NCBI GenBank assembly: GCA_009763385.1
Contig: CM019823.1
Span: 171,006,636-171,070,635 of the forward strand
Direction: 5' to 3'
DNA from: Coix lacryma-jobi var. lacryma-jobi
Lineage: Eukaryota > Streptophyta > Magnoliopsida > Poales > Poaceae
DNA length: 64,000 nucleotides
Made by a program: the position numbers and the translations under genes. A model generated the notes under the pieces. It ran no database searches, was not told the origin of the DNA, and saw only the letters and a list, made by a program, of their open reading frames with translations. Below, one piece after another: positions 9,561-19,517 of this stretch (positions within the stretch are counted from its first letter, which is position 1; every line of letters begins with the position of its first letter).

Positions 9561-12250
9561 TCCTTGGTAAGCACCCGAGGCCTCGGCCTGCTTCCACTCC
9601 GTCTCGCCCGAGCCCGAGCCTCGGCGGACAGACCCTCACCACTTCGCTCGAGCCAGGCCTCGAGAGAACCTGTGCACCCTCCGCCTCGTCGAGCCAGGCC
9701 TCGGACGAAACGTTTGGTTTCCGTCTCGCCCGAGCCTACCAGCCAGGCCTCGGTCGGCCGAGAGTTCCGCGATTCGCCCGAGCCCCGTTCCGACTCGAGC
9801 ACAGTGCTCTTTTCCTTTTAAAAATGGGAACAGTTCTGATATTTCATCTTTTGTATGATTTTCTGTGTTGATCCAAAAATTCTGAAAATTTCACAGTAGA
9901 CTCTTTATGCTCTGGAGTATTTTATAAAAATATAAAACTTGACTTTTCTGCAAAGATTTAAAAATGTAAAATTCCCCTTTTAAATGAAAAATGAAGGTTT
10001 GGTATTTTTGGAGAGTGATCTATAACTCCAAAAATCTGGAGATAAATTTCTATGTGCTAGTTATGCCTTTCTGAGTCTCTGGTAAAATTTTGAAGTCTTT
10101 TGGAGCAAGTTGATTTTTGAGCTTTATTTTAATTAAGGAATAGTGCCTTTTGTTAATTAAATGTCTAGATTTAATTGAGCACCTTAATGACCTCCAAAAA
10201 TTATGAAATTTGTTTTGCCATATACTTGTACTCTAATGAACTTGTGTGATTAATTTGGTAATTTTTGGAGCACCTTCATAAAATGACCTTTTTAAATAAT
10301 TAAGAAAAATAGAAAGAAATGATTAGGGTTAGTGTGAATGCCCTGTGAAGTGACTTTGGGATTGCGTGATGTTCATAGACCCCTACCTTTGGTCTATGAT
10401 GTTTGTGATGCTTAGGATAGTTATGATAAAGTCTAGTTTAATCAATTTTGCTTAAGGAAGAAATGGTTACTTTTATGCTCAACCTAGATTTCGTTTATGC
10501 CTTGCCTAAGAGTAATCTTGAATCAGTGGTATTGTCTTGCACCATAAGTCCATATCATCATTCTCATGAGCATTCATCATTGCATCCGTATAGTTGACGA
10601 AGAAGGCCCTGAAGTCGAGGTAGCCGCCGAAGGATCCGTCCCCAAGGCAACCCGAGCTCCGACGCTTATACCTACCCCGAGTCTACTCTTTTTGCCATCC
10701 AAGGCAAGCCCCGGTGCATTTAACCCTACCTGCTTTTATAAATGTTTTCTTTAAATGTTTTGAGTTAAATTATTGCATTAGGTTGATAGGAGTTGAGTGA
10801 AATCCTCTCTGATGCATTATCTACCTTGACCAATGAAATACCCGACACCTGTTTTTCAAAAAACTATTGCAAAATGCTTAGCAATGCTATATGATAGATT
10901 TGCAAAAAAATGCCAATTTCAAAAGTGTGATCACTTAAGAATATTTATGGGAATTTCTGGTTTACTCCCACTATTGGCTAAGTATCTGATCCGTACTTAG
11001 TCAATGGGAAGGAGAGGTTGTCCTTGCGTACGGTGCCGTCATGTCGTAGTCCGGGACTCGACAGTTGACACCGACCGGGACGGGTTGAAAAACTGACAGG
11101 ACTGTTGCGCTTGGGTGAGATATAACCAAGGCACAGTTGCTGGCTGGAAAATTAGGGACCATCCGTATGGGGGCCTGCTGGGCAGGACTTGCAACTATTC
11201 ACATACTACGGAAAGCTCTGGCTCCGAGAAATCCATTATTGGACCGACAACCGCGCACTGGGAGTGGAGAGATGGCGGAAGTAGCATGTACCCACGTGGG
11301 TTAGAGTCCCGGATTGGAGTGGTGTACTGTACTTGGGTGGGGTGGCGTAGGACCGGCCCAATAATGGAGGAATCGTGGAAGACGAGTTGGCATATGCAAG
11401 CTTGGGTGCTACATATGCAGTGTGAATAGGGATCCTCAGCTGAGTATTCTTTATCCGGATTAACGTTGCTCCTCGGTTATGGAGACTTGTTCCATTGACT
11501 CTCAACGGAGAGTGGTTCTCAAGGAATGTTTTGAAATGTAAAATGAATCATGAAGGATGAAGAATTGAGGAATACTGAATCTTTCAAAATAAAATAAGAT
11601 TTACAAAAATGCTTTTCTGCAAAATACTTGATCTTGCTTAAGCCTTACCTTGACTACCCTAAGCCTTCATTCCTGAGTCTCCTCCCCTTTTCTTTAGTCG
11701 GTTAAGTCTTGTTGAGTACCTTTGTACTCAGGGTTCTTTTACCCATGTTGCAGGTATGGCAGATCCCTCAGTATGCCTTGGACCCTGCTGTGTGACTGTG
11801 GTTCAGGAAGAGGCCGATGAGGCCGATGAGTGATTATTCACCCTCGGGCTGGGTGATGTATCTATATCTTTAGTTGTTGTCATCTGCTACCCTGTCAACT
11901 CTATCTATTTGAACTATGGTCTGTAATAACTTCACTTTAAGTTTATGTTGAACACTGGTTTGTAAAACTATTGTTATTTAAGTCTTCCGCTATTTACTCC
12001 GATATTATTTGTCAAAATGTTCAAGAGATTGTAACTGAATTGTGAGATGATCCTGCGGACATCGGGCACTGATGTAGCCCAGTGGCGAACCCGGTCTTAA
12101 TCTCTTGGCTGTACGGATCGACTGTCAGTGGTTGATAGTGATCGGTGGGCCATGGGATTAGGGCCGTTACGTCACACTAGCTAGTTGCTAGATTCTCACG
12201 GTGCAAATAAATGTGACGATCTCGTGCATGGTACGTACTTCTAGTTCCTG

Positions 12251-12376
12251 CACGAGAAAAGTTAATGAACGAACGATGTTTCTTAATTTAAATTTTTTAT
12301 ATTTATTAAAAAAATCACAAGAAAAGTTAACGAACGATGTTTCTTAATTTAAATTTTTATATTTATTAAAAAATTC
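12251..12376 (+). repeat. Two-copy tandem duplication, about 63-65 bp unit, AT-rich
   Basis: CACGAGAAAAGTTAATGAAC at 12251 is repeated, with small changes, from 12316. Each copy runs through ACGATGTTTCTTAATTTAAA and a T/A-rich tail. No gene is seen between 12175 and 12961, which otherwise holds only AT-rich intergenic sequence and the 3' flank of the PDH gene. Confidence 0.85.
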
Positions 12377-12591
12377 ACATGTACACACGAGCTCTTACAG
12401 TAATTTTTTGTATAGTGTTATAGAGAAAAGAATGAAATTATAATGACATCAGGAGAAAGAACGGAAATTTTAATGCATTCTACAGCTAAGGGTAGAAGCG
12501 TCTTTTCACGGACCATTAGCTGCCGTTACCGACAAAATTAACAGAAGTGGCACACAGGTAAAAGAAACTTCAGACAAGGGTACTGAGAAAG

Positions 12592-12681
12592 TTTTAAAAT
12601 TGCAATGGTACAAGTCATTTTTTAAAATTGCAATGGTACAAGTCATTTCATTTTTTAAAATTGCAATGGTACAAGTCATTT
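12592..12681 (+). repeat. Three-copy tandem repeat, unit about 28-35 bp
   Basis: The block TTAAAATTGCAATGGTACAA, followed by GTCATTT, occurs three times. It lies about 280 bp beyond the stop codon of the minus-strand PDH exon, so it may be in or near that gene's 3' flank. Confidence 0.85.
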
Positions 12682-12961
12682 GGATCTTTTATAATGGCAT
12701 GTAGGTAAAAAGTTCTTCCCCCAAACCATTTCACATACTTCTATAGATGTAGAAACTGAGCTGTTCCTGAACAAGTTGAGCTACAGCACGTTTCATAAAA
12801 CCTGGGCATCAGTTGAGCATCTGAATAAATTACACAATAATATCAGACACACGCCTAAGAATCAAAGAAACGAACCGCCTTATGCGTACAGTATCCTTAA
12901 CATGACATTGGTTCGACAAAACTAGTGGTAGAGAGCGCAGATTAATAACCTCCTTAAAGCC

Positions 12962-13239
12962 TTAAACTTGAGCGGTGCCTTGGGTGAACTTGGGATCCTC
13001 ACATCTGTACTTCCCATCAGGGCCAATACCAAAGCCTTTGGGGTCAGCAAACACGTTTTCCAACAGCTGGCTCCGTGGTGGATGCGGGCTTGCGTCAGCA
13101 AACTCAACAGCCTCCTCAACAACATCATCGATCTTCTTTTCAATGCTCTTCAGCTCAGATTCGGTTGCAAGGTTCTGCTCGATGATGTACTTCTTCAAGG
13201 CCGTAATAGGATCCCTTGCAGCATAGTGGGTTTTCTCAT
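12962..13239 (-). CDS. Plastid pyruvate dehydrogenase E1 component alpha subunit, last exon only
   Basis: E1-alpha is the thiamine-diphosphate decarboxylase subunit of the plastid pyruvate dehydrogenase complex, which supplies acetyl-CoA for fatty acid synthesis. The exon encodes a C-terminus with HYAARDPITALKKYIIEQNL, DDVVEEAVEFADAS and DPKGFGIGPDGKYRCEDP, ending FTQGTAQV and TAA. This matches the plastid (not mitochondrial) E1-alpha family. The exon starts after an acceptor TTTGCACAG (13240-13248, minus) in phase 1 and has 278 nt. An ATG in the intron just upstream opens the frame but is unlikely to be a real start. All earlier exons, including the catalytic core and transit peptide, are missing; the scaffold gap is 724 bp upstream. 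So this is either a gene cut by the assembly or a gene fragment. Confidence 0.88.
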
Positions 13240-13963
13240 CTGTGCAAAGAGTCATTTTGTGGTAAGGGTCATCAGTTTAATAGATATTATAGGTAAACAT
13301 CCAAAAGACACAAGGAACCCACTCAAGCTTGAACATCCAAGAGAGAAATAAAAGTGAAGTGCTCAAACAGGTATGATGGAGAAATGAAGAGAACACATGC
13401 GTACATATGCAGTGATGTGACCTGTGACAGTCATGAAACAAGATGCAAATGTCCTAAACAATTCAGTTATCAACATACTGTACATGCATGAGTAATGAAG
13501 GAAAGGGTGATTGTCAACCTGTTACATAAAACAAGATAGTTCAGTGGATGACATGTCAGCCCAAACTGATTAAAGCATCACAAACAGCCACTGATCTTTT
13601 AAACCTTTATTAATGTTCATTTAGTTTGGGGATAAAATGCATAGCCAAGGAAACCACTCATTCAAAACATATCCTACATTCTCCATAAAATATCAAGTTC
13701 ACTAAAATATTTTATTTCAAAAATGAAGCGGGGAAACGCAGTTGACTCTTATGAGAATCAAAACAGGAAGGAACATCAATATAAACTGATTAATAAAACT
13801 GTATTTCATTAGTGGAAAAAAAAACAAAAACATCATCACATAAAGCCACGAATGTTCAACTGAAATTTTAAAAATAGGAAAAGAAAATCCAAGACAGGTG
13901 GTCCCAGACACCTATTTGATGGCTAAAAGGCATCCTAACAATTCCTATCATGATGTTGACATT
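13240..13963 (-). other. Probable intron of the PDH E1-alpha gene, up to the assembly gap
   Basis: AT-rich sequence upstream of the terminal exon. I see no further E1-alpha exon in it on the minus strand, and nothing else recognisable. Confidence 0.5.
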
Positions 13964-14463
13964 NNNNNNNNNNNNNNNNNNNNNNNNNNNNNNNNNNNNN
14001 NNNNNNNNNNNNNNNNNNNNNNNNNNNNNNNNNNNNNNNNNNNNNNNNNNNNNNNNNNNNNNNNNNNNNNNNNNNNNNNNNNNNNNNNNNNNNNNNNNNN
14101 NNNNNNNNNNNNNNNNNNNNNNNNNNNNNNNNNNNNNNNNNNNNNNNNNNNNNNNNNNNNNNNNNNNNNNNNNNNNNNNNNNNNNNNNNNNNNNNNNNNN
14201 NNNNNNNNNNNNNNNNNNNNNNNNNNNNNNNNNNNNNNNNNNNNNNNNNNNNNNNNNNNNNNNNNNNNNNNNNNNNNNNNNNNNNNNNNNNNNNNNNNNN
14301 NNNNNNNNNNNNNNNNNNNNNNNNNNNNNNNNNNNNNNNNNNNNNNNNNNNNNNNNNNNNNNNNNNNNNNNNNNNNNNNNNNNNNNNNNNNNNNNNNNNN
14401 NNNNNNNNNNNNNNNNNNNNNNNNNNNNNNNNNNNNNNNNNNNNNNNNNNNNNNNNNNNNNNN
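13964..14463. other. Assembly gap, exactly 500 N
   Basis: A run of 500 N. The same exact length occurs at 61769-62268, so it is a fixed-size placeholder, not a measured distance. Open frames that cross it are meaningless. Confidence 0.99.
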
Positions 14464-15825
14464 GCAGTCGGGGCAGCTCGGGGCGGAGAAGGATCTGCCC
14501 GACATCGAGCTTGACCGGCCAGGATGGCCGTTTCCCGATGCGCCGAGCCCGTCCCTCGCCATGGTCTCCGTCGAGCAACCGGTCCAGCGGGGGGCCCCGC
14601 GCGAGGCGCGGTCCATCTTCCGGGAGGTGGCCGAGCTTATGGCAGAGGCGGAGCGGTCCTGCTCCGAGAGGCGGACCGGTCCGCGCAGGTGTCAGCCGCC
14701 CTCGCGCGGGCTGAGGGCGGAGCTTCAAGATCTCCGCGCGGAGCTGAGCCGGGAACGCCCAAATGTGAGCCGCTCAACGAGGCGGAGGCGGAGGTCCGGG
14801 CGGCTCGAGGTGAGGTCGCCCGATCCAAGGAGGAGGCCACCGCCGCTCTCGAGGCGTCGAGGAAGGAGGCCGCGGACGCGCGAAGCGAGGCCGCCTCCGC
14901 CCGGGCTGAAGCCGAGGCGGCGAAGCAGGAGGCCGCTAACGTCCGAAGTGAGGCCACCACCGCCCGAACCGCAGCGGAGGCGGCAAGAAAAGAGGCCGAA
15001 GACGCCAAGAGTGGTGCCGCCACCGCCGAGCTGCCGAGGGGGCGCGCGGCAGGAGGTGATCCGAAAGGATCTGGCCCTGGCGGAGGTGGGCAGGCTGATC
15101 GAGGAGCTTAAGTCCGAGAGGCTCCTCATGCTGACCGAGAAGCGCAGGCTCGAGCAGCGCGCTGAGGGCCTTACCAGCGACCTCACTGCACTGGGTCGAC
15201 ATTGCGATGGTGAGGCTTACACCTTGTCCTTGTTCGGGTCTCGAAGTTTTCGCTACGTCGCAGTCTCACTCTTCCTCGTTTGTTGCGCAGGGGTCGAGAA
15301 GACGGTCGAGGAGCTCCGTGGGACGAATGAGGCTCTCTTGGACCAACTCCAAGACGAGACGATGGTGGCGGAGCGGGCTCGCACCTCTCTCGACCGGCTC
15401 GGCCCCATGTGGGTGCTCCTCCTGTGACCGCGGCAGAAGGTGCAGTGGCTCGGGGCGATGCCTTGGTCGACGCCTTGTGCTTCTTCGACGCAGCCGCGCG
15501 GGACCATGTCCGGCAAGCTCTCCATCACGGCGTCAAGCAGACACTAGCGGTCGTTCGCTCCGGTTTCCGCTTCCCGGTCCACGTTGTCGCGAATGGCTTC
15601 ATCGAGATCGAGGGGAAGGATGAGGAGTGGAACAACCGCCGTGTCGACAAAATTTTGGAGAAGATGGAGAGGCCGGGGACGTCGCTCGCGAAGATCTTCG
15701 AGGAGGACGTGCTGCCTCCTGACGCCAGCAGCGGTGTCGGGAGCCCTCCTCCTTCGAGCTCGGGCGTCGAGGTTGAGCCCGCCGCGGAGGACCTCGGGGA
15801 GGAGTACCGCACCGACGAAGACTAG
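14464..15825 (+). pseudogene. Antisense coiled-coil gene of the Tat-type element, frameshifted, start lost in gap
   Basis: This gene runs against the element. A first part in one frame (FPDAPSPSLAMVSVEQP, REARSIFREVAELMAEAE) leads to a long heptad-like Ala/Glu/Arg-rich coiled coil in another frame (14765-15030, repeats of the EAA.ARSEA type). It then returns to the first frame (LAEVGRLIEELKSERLLML). An 81-bp GT-AG intron fits at 15210-15290 and keeps the frame. The last exon continues TVEELRGTNEALLDQLQDE, shifts once more near 15405, and ends with an acidic tail EEYRTDED and TAG at 15823. Tat-lineage elements such as maize Grande carry antisense genes here. Function unknown. Three frameshifts break it as assembled. 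Confidence 0.7.
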
Positions 15826-16375
15826 GGCCTGCGCGCCAAATTTGGGCGCCGAGGCCCTTGTAAGAATTTTATGACGTGAATGAGGGTACGTCGAGACACG
15901 AATGTATATATGGCTTGTTTGTTTAAAGGGGTTGTTTTCCTTTCAAATGCGTTTGACCACTTCTCTTTGTCGCAAGCTCGAGTTTCTGCTAACTTAGTCT
16001 GTGCTCCTTCGATACGTCGCGAGCCCCTCGAGGGGAGGCGTAGGTAGCGCACCGTAGCCCGGGGGCGTAGGTGGCCGTCTACGTCGACACCCCCCGACCT
16101 TGGAGGCTCGAGGTACTTTAAGATTTAGACGTCGCTAGTTCACTCGAGGCGCGAGTCGAGACGAGGGTCAAAATTTTGAAAAAGAAAACGCGCATTTTTT
16201 TCCGGAGTCTGGGGGGGAGGCCCCCCCGTCAGCCCCCGAGGGAGGCTTGACCCTGAGCAAAGCAGGGTCGAGGCTACCTTAAGATGCGAAGCAACATGAA
16301 CGACAATGCACGAGTTTGTTCATTCATTTTGACATGTTTGTACAAAGTGATAAAATGAACAAGGCCTCGAGGCCT
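15826..16375. other. Spacer between antisense gene and pol in Tat copy 1
   Basis: Contains the presumed 3' UTRs of two converging genes: the antisense gene (plus) and pol (minus). CTCGAGG-type motifs are frequent. I see no gene here. Confidence 0.6.
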
Positions 16376-17960
16376 TTAAGGGTAGAAGCGACGTAGCTGA
16401 GATATGTTCCACGCGTTCGCCAGGATCCTGTCCCTTTTGCGCACGTGCTTGTCGTGGTAGCATCGAAGTGTTTGCTGGTAGCGTGCAGAGTTGATGAGCG
16501 CCACGTCTCGGGCCTCCTCGAGCTGGTCCTTGGCGTTGGCGAGCCTTTCGTCGCTGGTTTGCTCGTTGTAGGCTCGAAGTCGAGGTGAGCCGTACTCGAG
16601 GTCCGTAGGTAAGACGGCCTCGGCGCCGTAGGCTAGGAAAAACGGAGTGAACCCGGTGGCTCGACTCGGCGTAGTCCTGAGGCCCCACAGCACCGAGGGG
16701 AGTTCTGTAGCCCACCCCTTTCCGAAATTCTTGAGGGTCTTGAACAGCCTCGGCTTCAGCCCATGGAGTATCATGCCGTTGGCGCGCTCGACCTGCCCGT
16801 TGCATTGGGGGTATGCGACCGAGGCCCAGGTTACGCGAATGTTGTTGTCATCGCAGAAGTTGGTGAACTTTTTGCCCGTGAATTGGGTGCCATTGTCGGT
16901 GATGATGACATTAGGCACCCCGAACCGGTACATGATGTTGGCGACGAACTCGACAGCCCTCTCGGAGGTGGGGTCTCCTATCGGCTTAGCCTCGATCCAC
17001 TTGGTGAACTTGTCGACGGCCACGAGCATGTGTGTGTACCCTCCACTTGTCCTTTTGAGGGGACCCACAAGGTCGAGCCCCCAAACGGCAAATGGCCAAG
17101 TGATTGGGATCATCTGCAGGGCATGTGCGGGCTGGTGCGTTTGCTTGGCGTAGAATTGACACCCATGACACGCTTGGACCAAACGCTTGGCGTCCCCAAT
17201 GGCGGTCGGCCAATAGAAGCCTTGACGGAAGGCGTTCCCAACCAGGGCCCTTGGCGCTGCGTGGTGGCCGCAAGCCCCCGAGTGCATATCGTCGAGGAGC
17301 TTGCGCCCTTCCTCGAGTGGGATGCAGCGTTGAAGGATCCCAGTCGGACTTCGTCGGTATAGCTCCCGTTCGTCGCCGTAGATGACGTAGGTCTTGGCCT
17401 CCGAGCGATGCGTCGGGCCTCCGTCTTGTCTTCTGGTAGCTCGCCTTGCGTCAGGTAGTCGAGGTAGGGCGTCCGCCAGTCGAGGAGCCGTGATGAAGAA
17501 GAGGCGTGTGCGTCGACCTGCATCGCCTCCGCGGACGTCGAGGTGTCCTTCTCGAGGGGGTGGCGTTGAGAGTCGAGCCCCCGTGTCTTGCTCGAAGGGT
17601 GGCGTCGAGGGGCCAGCCCCCGGGTCGATTTCGACGGATGGCTCGAAGACGTCCCTCGAGAAGACGTCTGGCGGTACCGTGCCGCGCATGGACGCCAACT
17701 TTGCCAGCTCGTCTGCGGCCTCGTTGTACTTTCGAGCTATGTGGTTGAGCTCGAGGCCGTAAAACTTGTCTTCCAGCTTGCGCACCTCCCCGCAGTATGC
17801 CTCCATCTTGGGATCGATGCAGCTTGAAGCCTTCATAACCTGGTTGATGACGAGCTGCGAGTCTCCTTGGGCGTCGAGGCGTCGGACCCCGAGCTCGAGG
17901 GGCGATGCGCAGCCCATTGACGAGGGCCTCGTACTCGGCGACGTTGTTGGAGGCGGGGAA
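16376..17960 (-). pseudogene. Second RNase H (end) and integrase of Tat copy 1
   Basis: Following a frameshift near 17900-17960, the frame encodes the second RNase H domain's end (QGDSQLVINQVMKAS, KYNEAADELAKLAS). The integrase zinc-binding region follows (AFRQGFYWPTAIGDA, CHGCQFYAKQ). The catalytic core has all three acidic residues: LDLVGPL, ITDNGTQFTG and GQVERANG. It ends RRFYP and stop at 16376. The expected DNA-binding C-terminal segment between KHVRKRDR and NAWNISQLRR is missing: the reading goes from one to the other within a few codons, so an internal deletion of roughly 50 or more codons is likely compared with the family. Confidence 0.87.
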
Positions 17961-19517
17961 GTGCAAGCGTAGCAGGTAGCACATGTGTACTCCGAGGGGT
18001 GAGATGAAGAGCAGGCCTGCGCCTGCCCCCGTCTTCGTGAGGGATCCATCGAAGTACATGGTCCAGAGCTCGGCTTGAATCTGTGCCGGCGGGAGCTGAG
18101 TGTCGGTCCATTCAGCAACGAAGTCCGCCAACGCTTGCGACTTGATGGCCTTTCGCGGGGCATAGGTGATGGTCTCCCCCATTAGTTCGGCGGACCACTT
18201 GGCGATGCGCCCCGTGGCCTCCCGATTGTTGACGATCTCTCCGAGGGGGAAGGACGACACCACCGTCACGGGATGAGCGAGGAAGTAGTGCTGGAGCTTG
18301 CGCCTTGTGACGATGATGCCGTAGAGCAGCTTCTGGATGTGCGGATACCGGACCTTGGCCTCGGAGAGTACCTCACTGGTGAAGTATACCGGTCGTTGGA
18401 CCGGCAATGCATGACCCTCCTCGTGCCTCTCGACGGCTATGACCGCGCTAACCACCTGAGTGGTTGCGGCCACATAGAGGAGGAGGGGCTCGGGGGAATC
18501 GCCACCTTCGGCTGGTCGCGGGGGCACGAGAATTGGTGCAGAAGTCAGCAACCCCTTCAACTTGGTTAAGGCCTCCTCGGCTTCGGCGGTCCACGCAAAG
18601 TGTTCCGTCTTTTTTAGCAGGCAGTAGAGGGGTAGTGCTTTTTCCCCCAGCCTCGAGATGAATCTGCTGAGAGCGGCTAGGCAGTCTGTCACTTTCTGCA
18701 CACCCTTGAGGTCACGAATCGGGCCCATCCTTGTGACTGCTGAGATTTTTTCAGGGTTTGCCTCGATCCCCCGTTGTGAGACGATGTAGCCAAGTAGCAT
18801 GCCTCGAGGCACACCAAAGACACACTTCTCGGGGTTGAGCTTCACATTCTTGGCCCGGAGGCACTCAAACGTGGTCTCGAGGTCGCTGATGAGGTTCCCG
18901 ACTTTTTTAGTTTTAACCACGATGTCATCGACGTAGGCCTCGACGGTCTTGCCTATGTGCTCGCCAAAGATGTGCCGCATACATCGCTGGTACGTTGCCC
19001 CAGCGTTTCGCAGGCCGAAGGGCATCGTAACATAGCAATACATACCAAATGGCGTGATAAAAGAGGTTGCGAGTTCATCGGATTTTCTCATCCTAATTTG
19101 GTGGTAGCCGGAATACGCGTCAAGGAACGAAAGCACTTCGCACCCAGCAGTGGAATCGACGATCTGGTCAATTCTAGGTAAAGGAAATGGAACTTTTGGA
19201 CATGCTTTATTCAGACTAGTGTAATCTACACACATCCGCATTTTTCCATTCTTTTTCCTAACTAGTACAAGGTTAGCTAGCCACTCTGGGTGAAATACCT
19301 CCTTGATGAATCCGGCCGCCAAAAGCTTGTGCACCTCCTCGCCGATGATCCTGCGCTTTTCCTCGTCGAAGCGGCGCAGGCGTTGCTTCATCGGTCTGGA
19401 CCCGGCCTGGATCTCCAAGGCGTGCTCGGCGACTTCCCTCGGTATGCCCGGCATGTCCGAGGGGTTCCATGCAAACATGTCGATGTTCGCGCGGAGAAAG
19501 TCGACGAGCACTGCTTC
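17900..19517 (-). pseudogene. Reverse transcriptase and RNase H domains of Tat copy 1
   Basis: In frame with gag-protease but behind a UAG codon at 19518-19520. RT has the motifs MRMCVDYTSLNKACP, LSFLDAYSGYHQI, MPFGLRNAGATYQ and the catalytic YVDDIVV. It is followed by the connection LLGYIVSQRGIEANPEK and the first RNase H domain (LLLYVAATTQVVSAV, VRYPHIQKLLYGII). The start of a second RNase H (WTMYFDGSLTKTGAGAG, NNVAEYEALVNGL) follows. The frame is lost right after NGLRIA at about 17905. Apart from the UAG this 1.6 kb stretch is open, so copy 1 is fairly well preserved here. Confidence 0.9.

Larger units (their letters stand above)
1..12174 (+). mobile_element. Tekay/Del-type Ty3/gypsy chromovirus, degenerate, 5' end outside window
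   Basis: The order 5' LTR (partial), PBS, ORF0-like leader, gag, protease, RT, RNase H, integrase, chromodomain-like tail, polypurine tract and 3' LTR shows a plus-strand Ty3/gypsy element. The integrase-RT order, the C-terminal chromodomain-like segment, initiator-Met tRNA priming and very long LTRs (about 4.2 kb) fit the Tekay/Del chromovirus lineage. The coding region is split by many one-base frameshifts, so as assembled it cannot make a polyprotein. The right end (12174, within 2 bp) is inferred from the shared TTAC-TCA end of the two LTRs. No target duplication can be tested because the left end is outside the window. Confidence 0.9.
7955..12174 (+). repeat. 3' LTR (about 4.2 kb) of the Tekay-type element
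   Basis: It begins TGTAACACC right after the polypurine tract and ends near TTACGTCA at 12174. Its second half (9974 onward) repeats 1-2196. The first part is AT-rich; 8800-9800 is very GC-rich. This GC block gives many long overlapping open frames on both strands that I regard as composition artefacts. A TATA box at 9102 suggests the promoter, which would make U3 about 1.15 kb and R plus U5 about 3 kb, unusually long. Confidence 0.93.

Noticed and set aside
8690..9871. Many long overlapping open frames on both strands in the GC-rich part of the Tekay LTR
   Set aside because: High GC lowers stop frequency in all frames. Products are Ala/Arg/Pro-rich with no domain, and the region is clearly LTR.
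13868..15427. Long open frames crossing the first N run
   Set aside because: They span 500 unknown bases of placeholder length, so continuity is not real. Only the part right of 14464 was kept.
16376..19511. Calling the pol of Tat copy 1 an intact gene
   Set aside because: A frameshift near 17905, the UAG before RT and the integrase C-terminal deletion argue against a working product.
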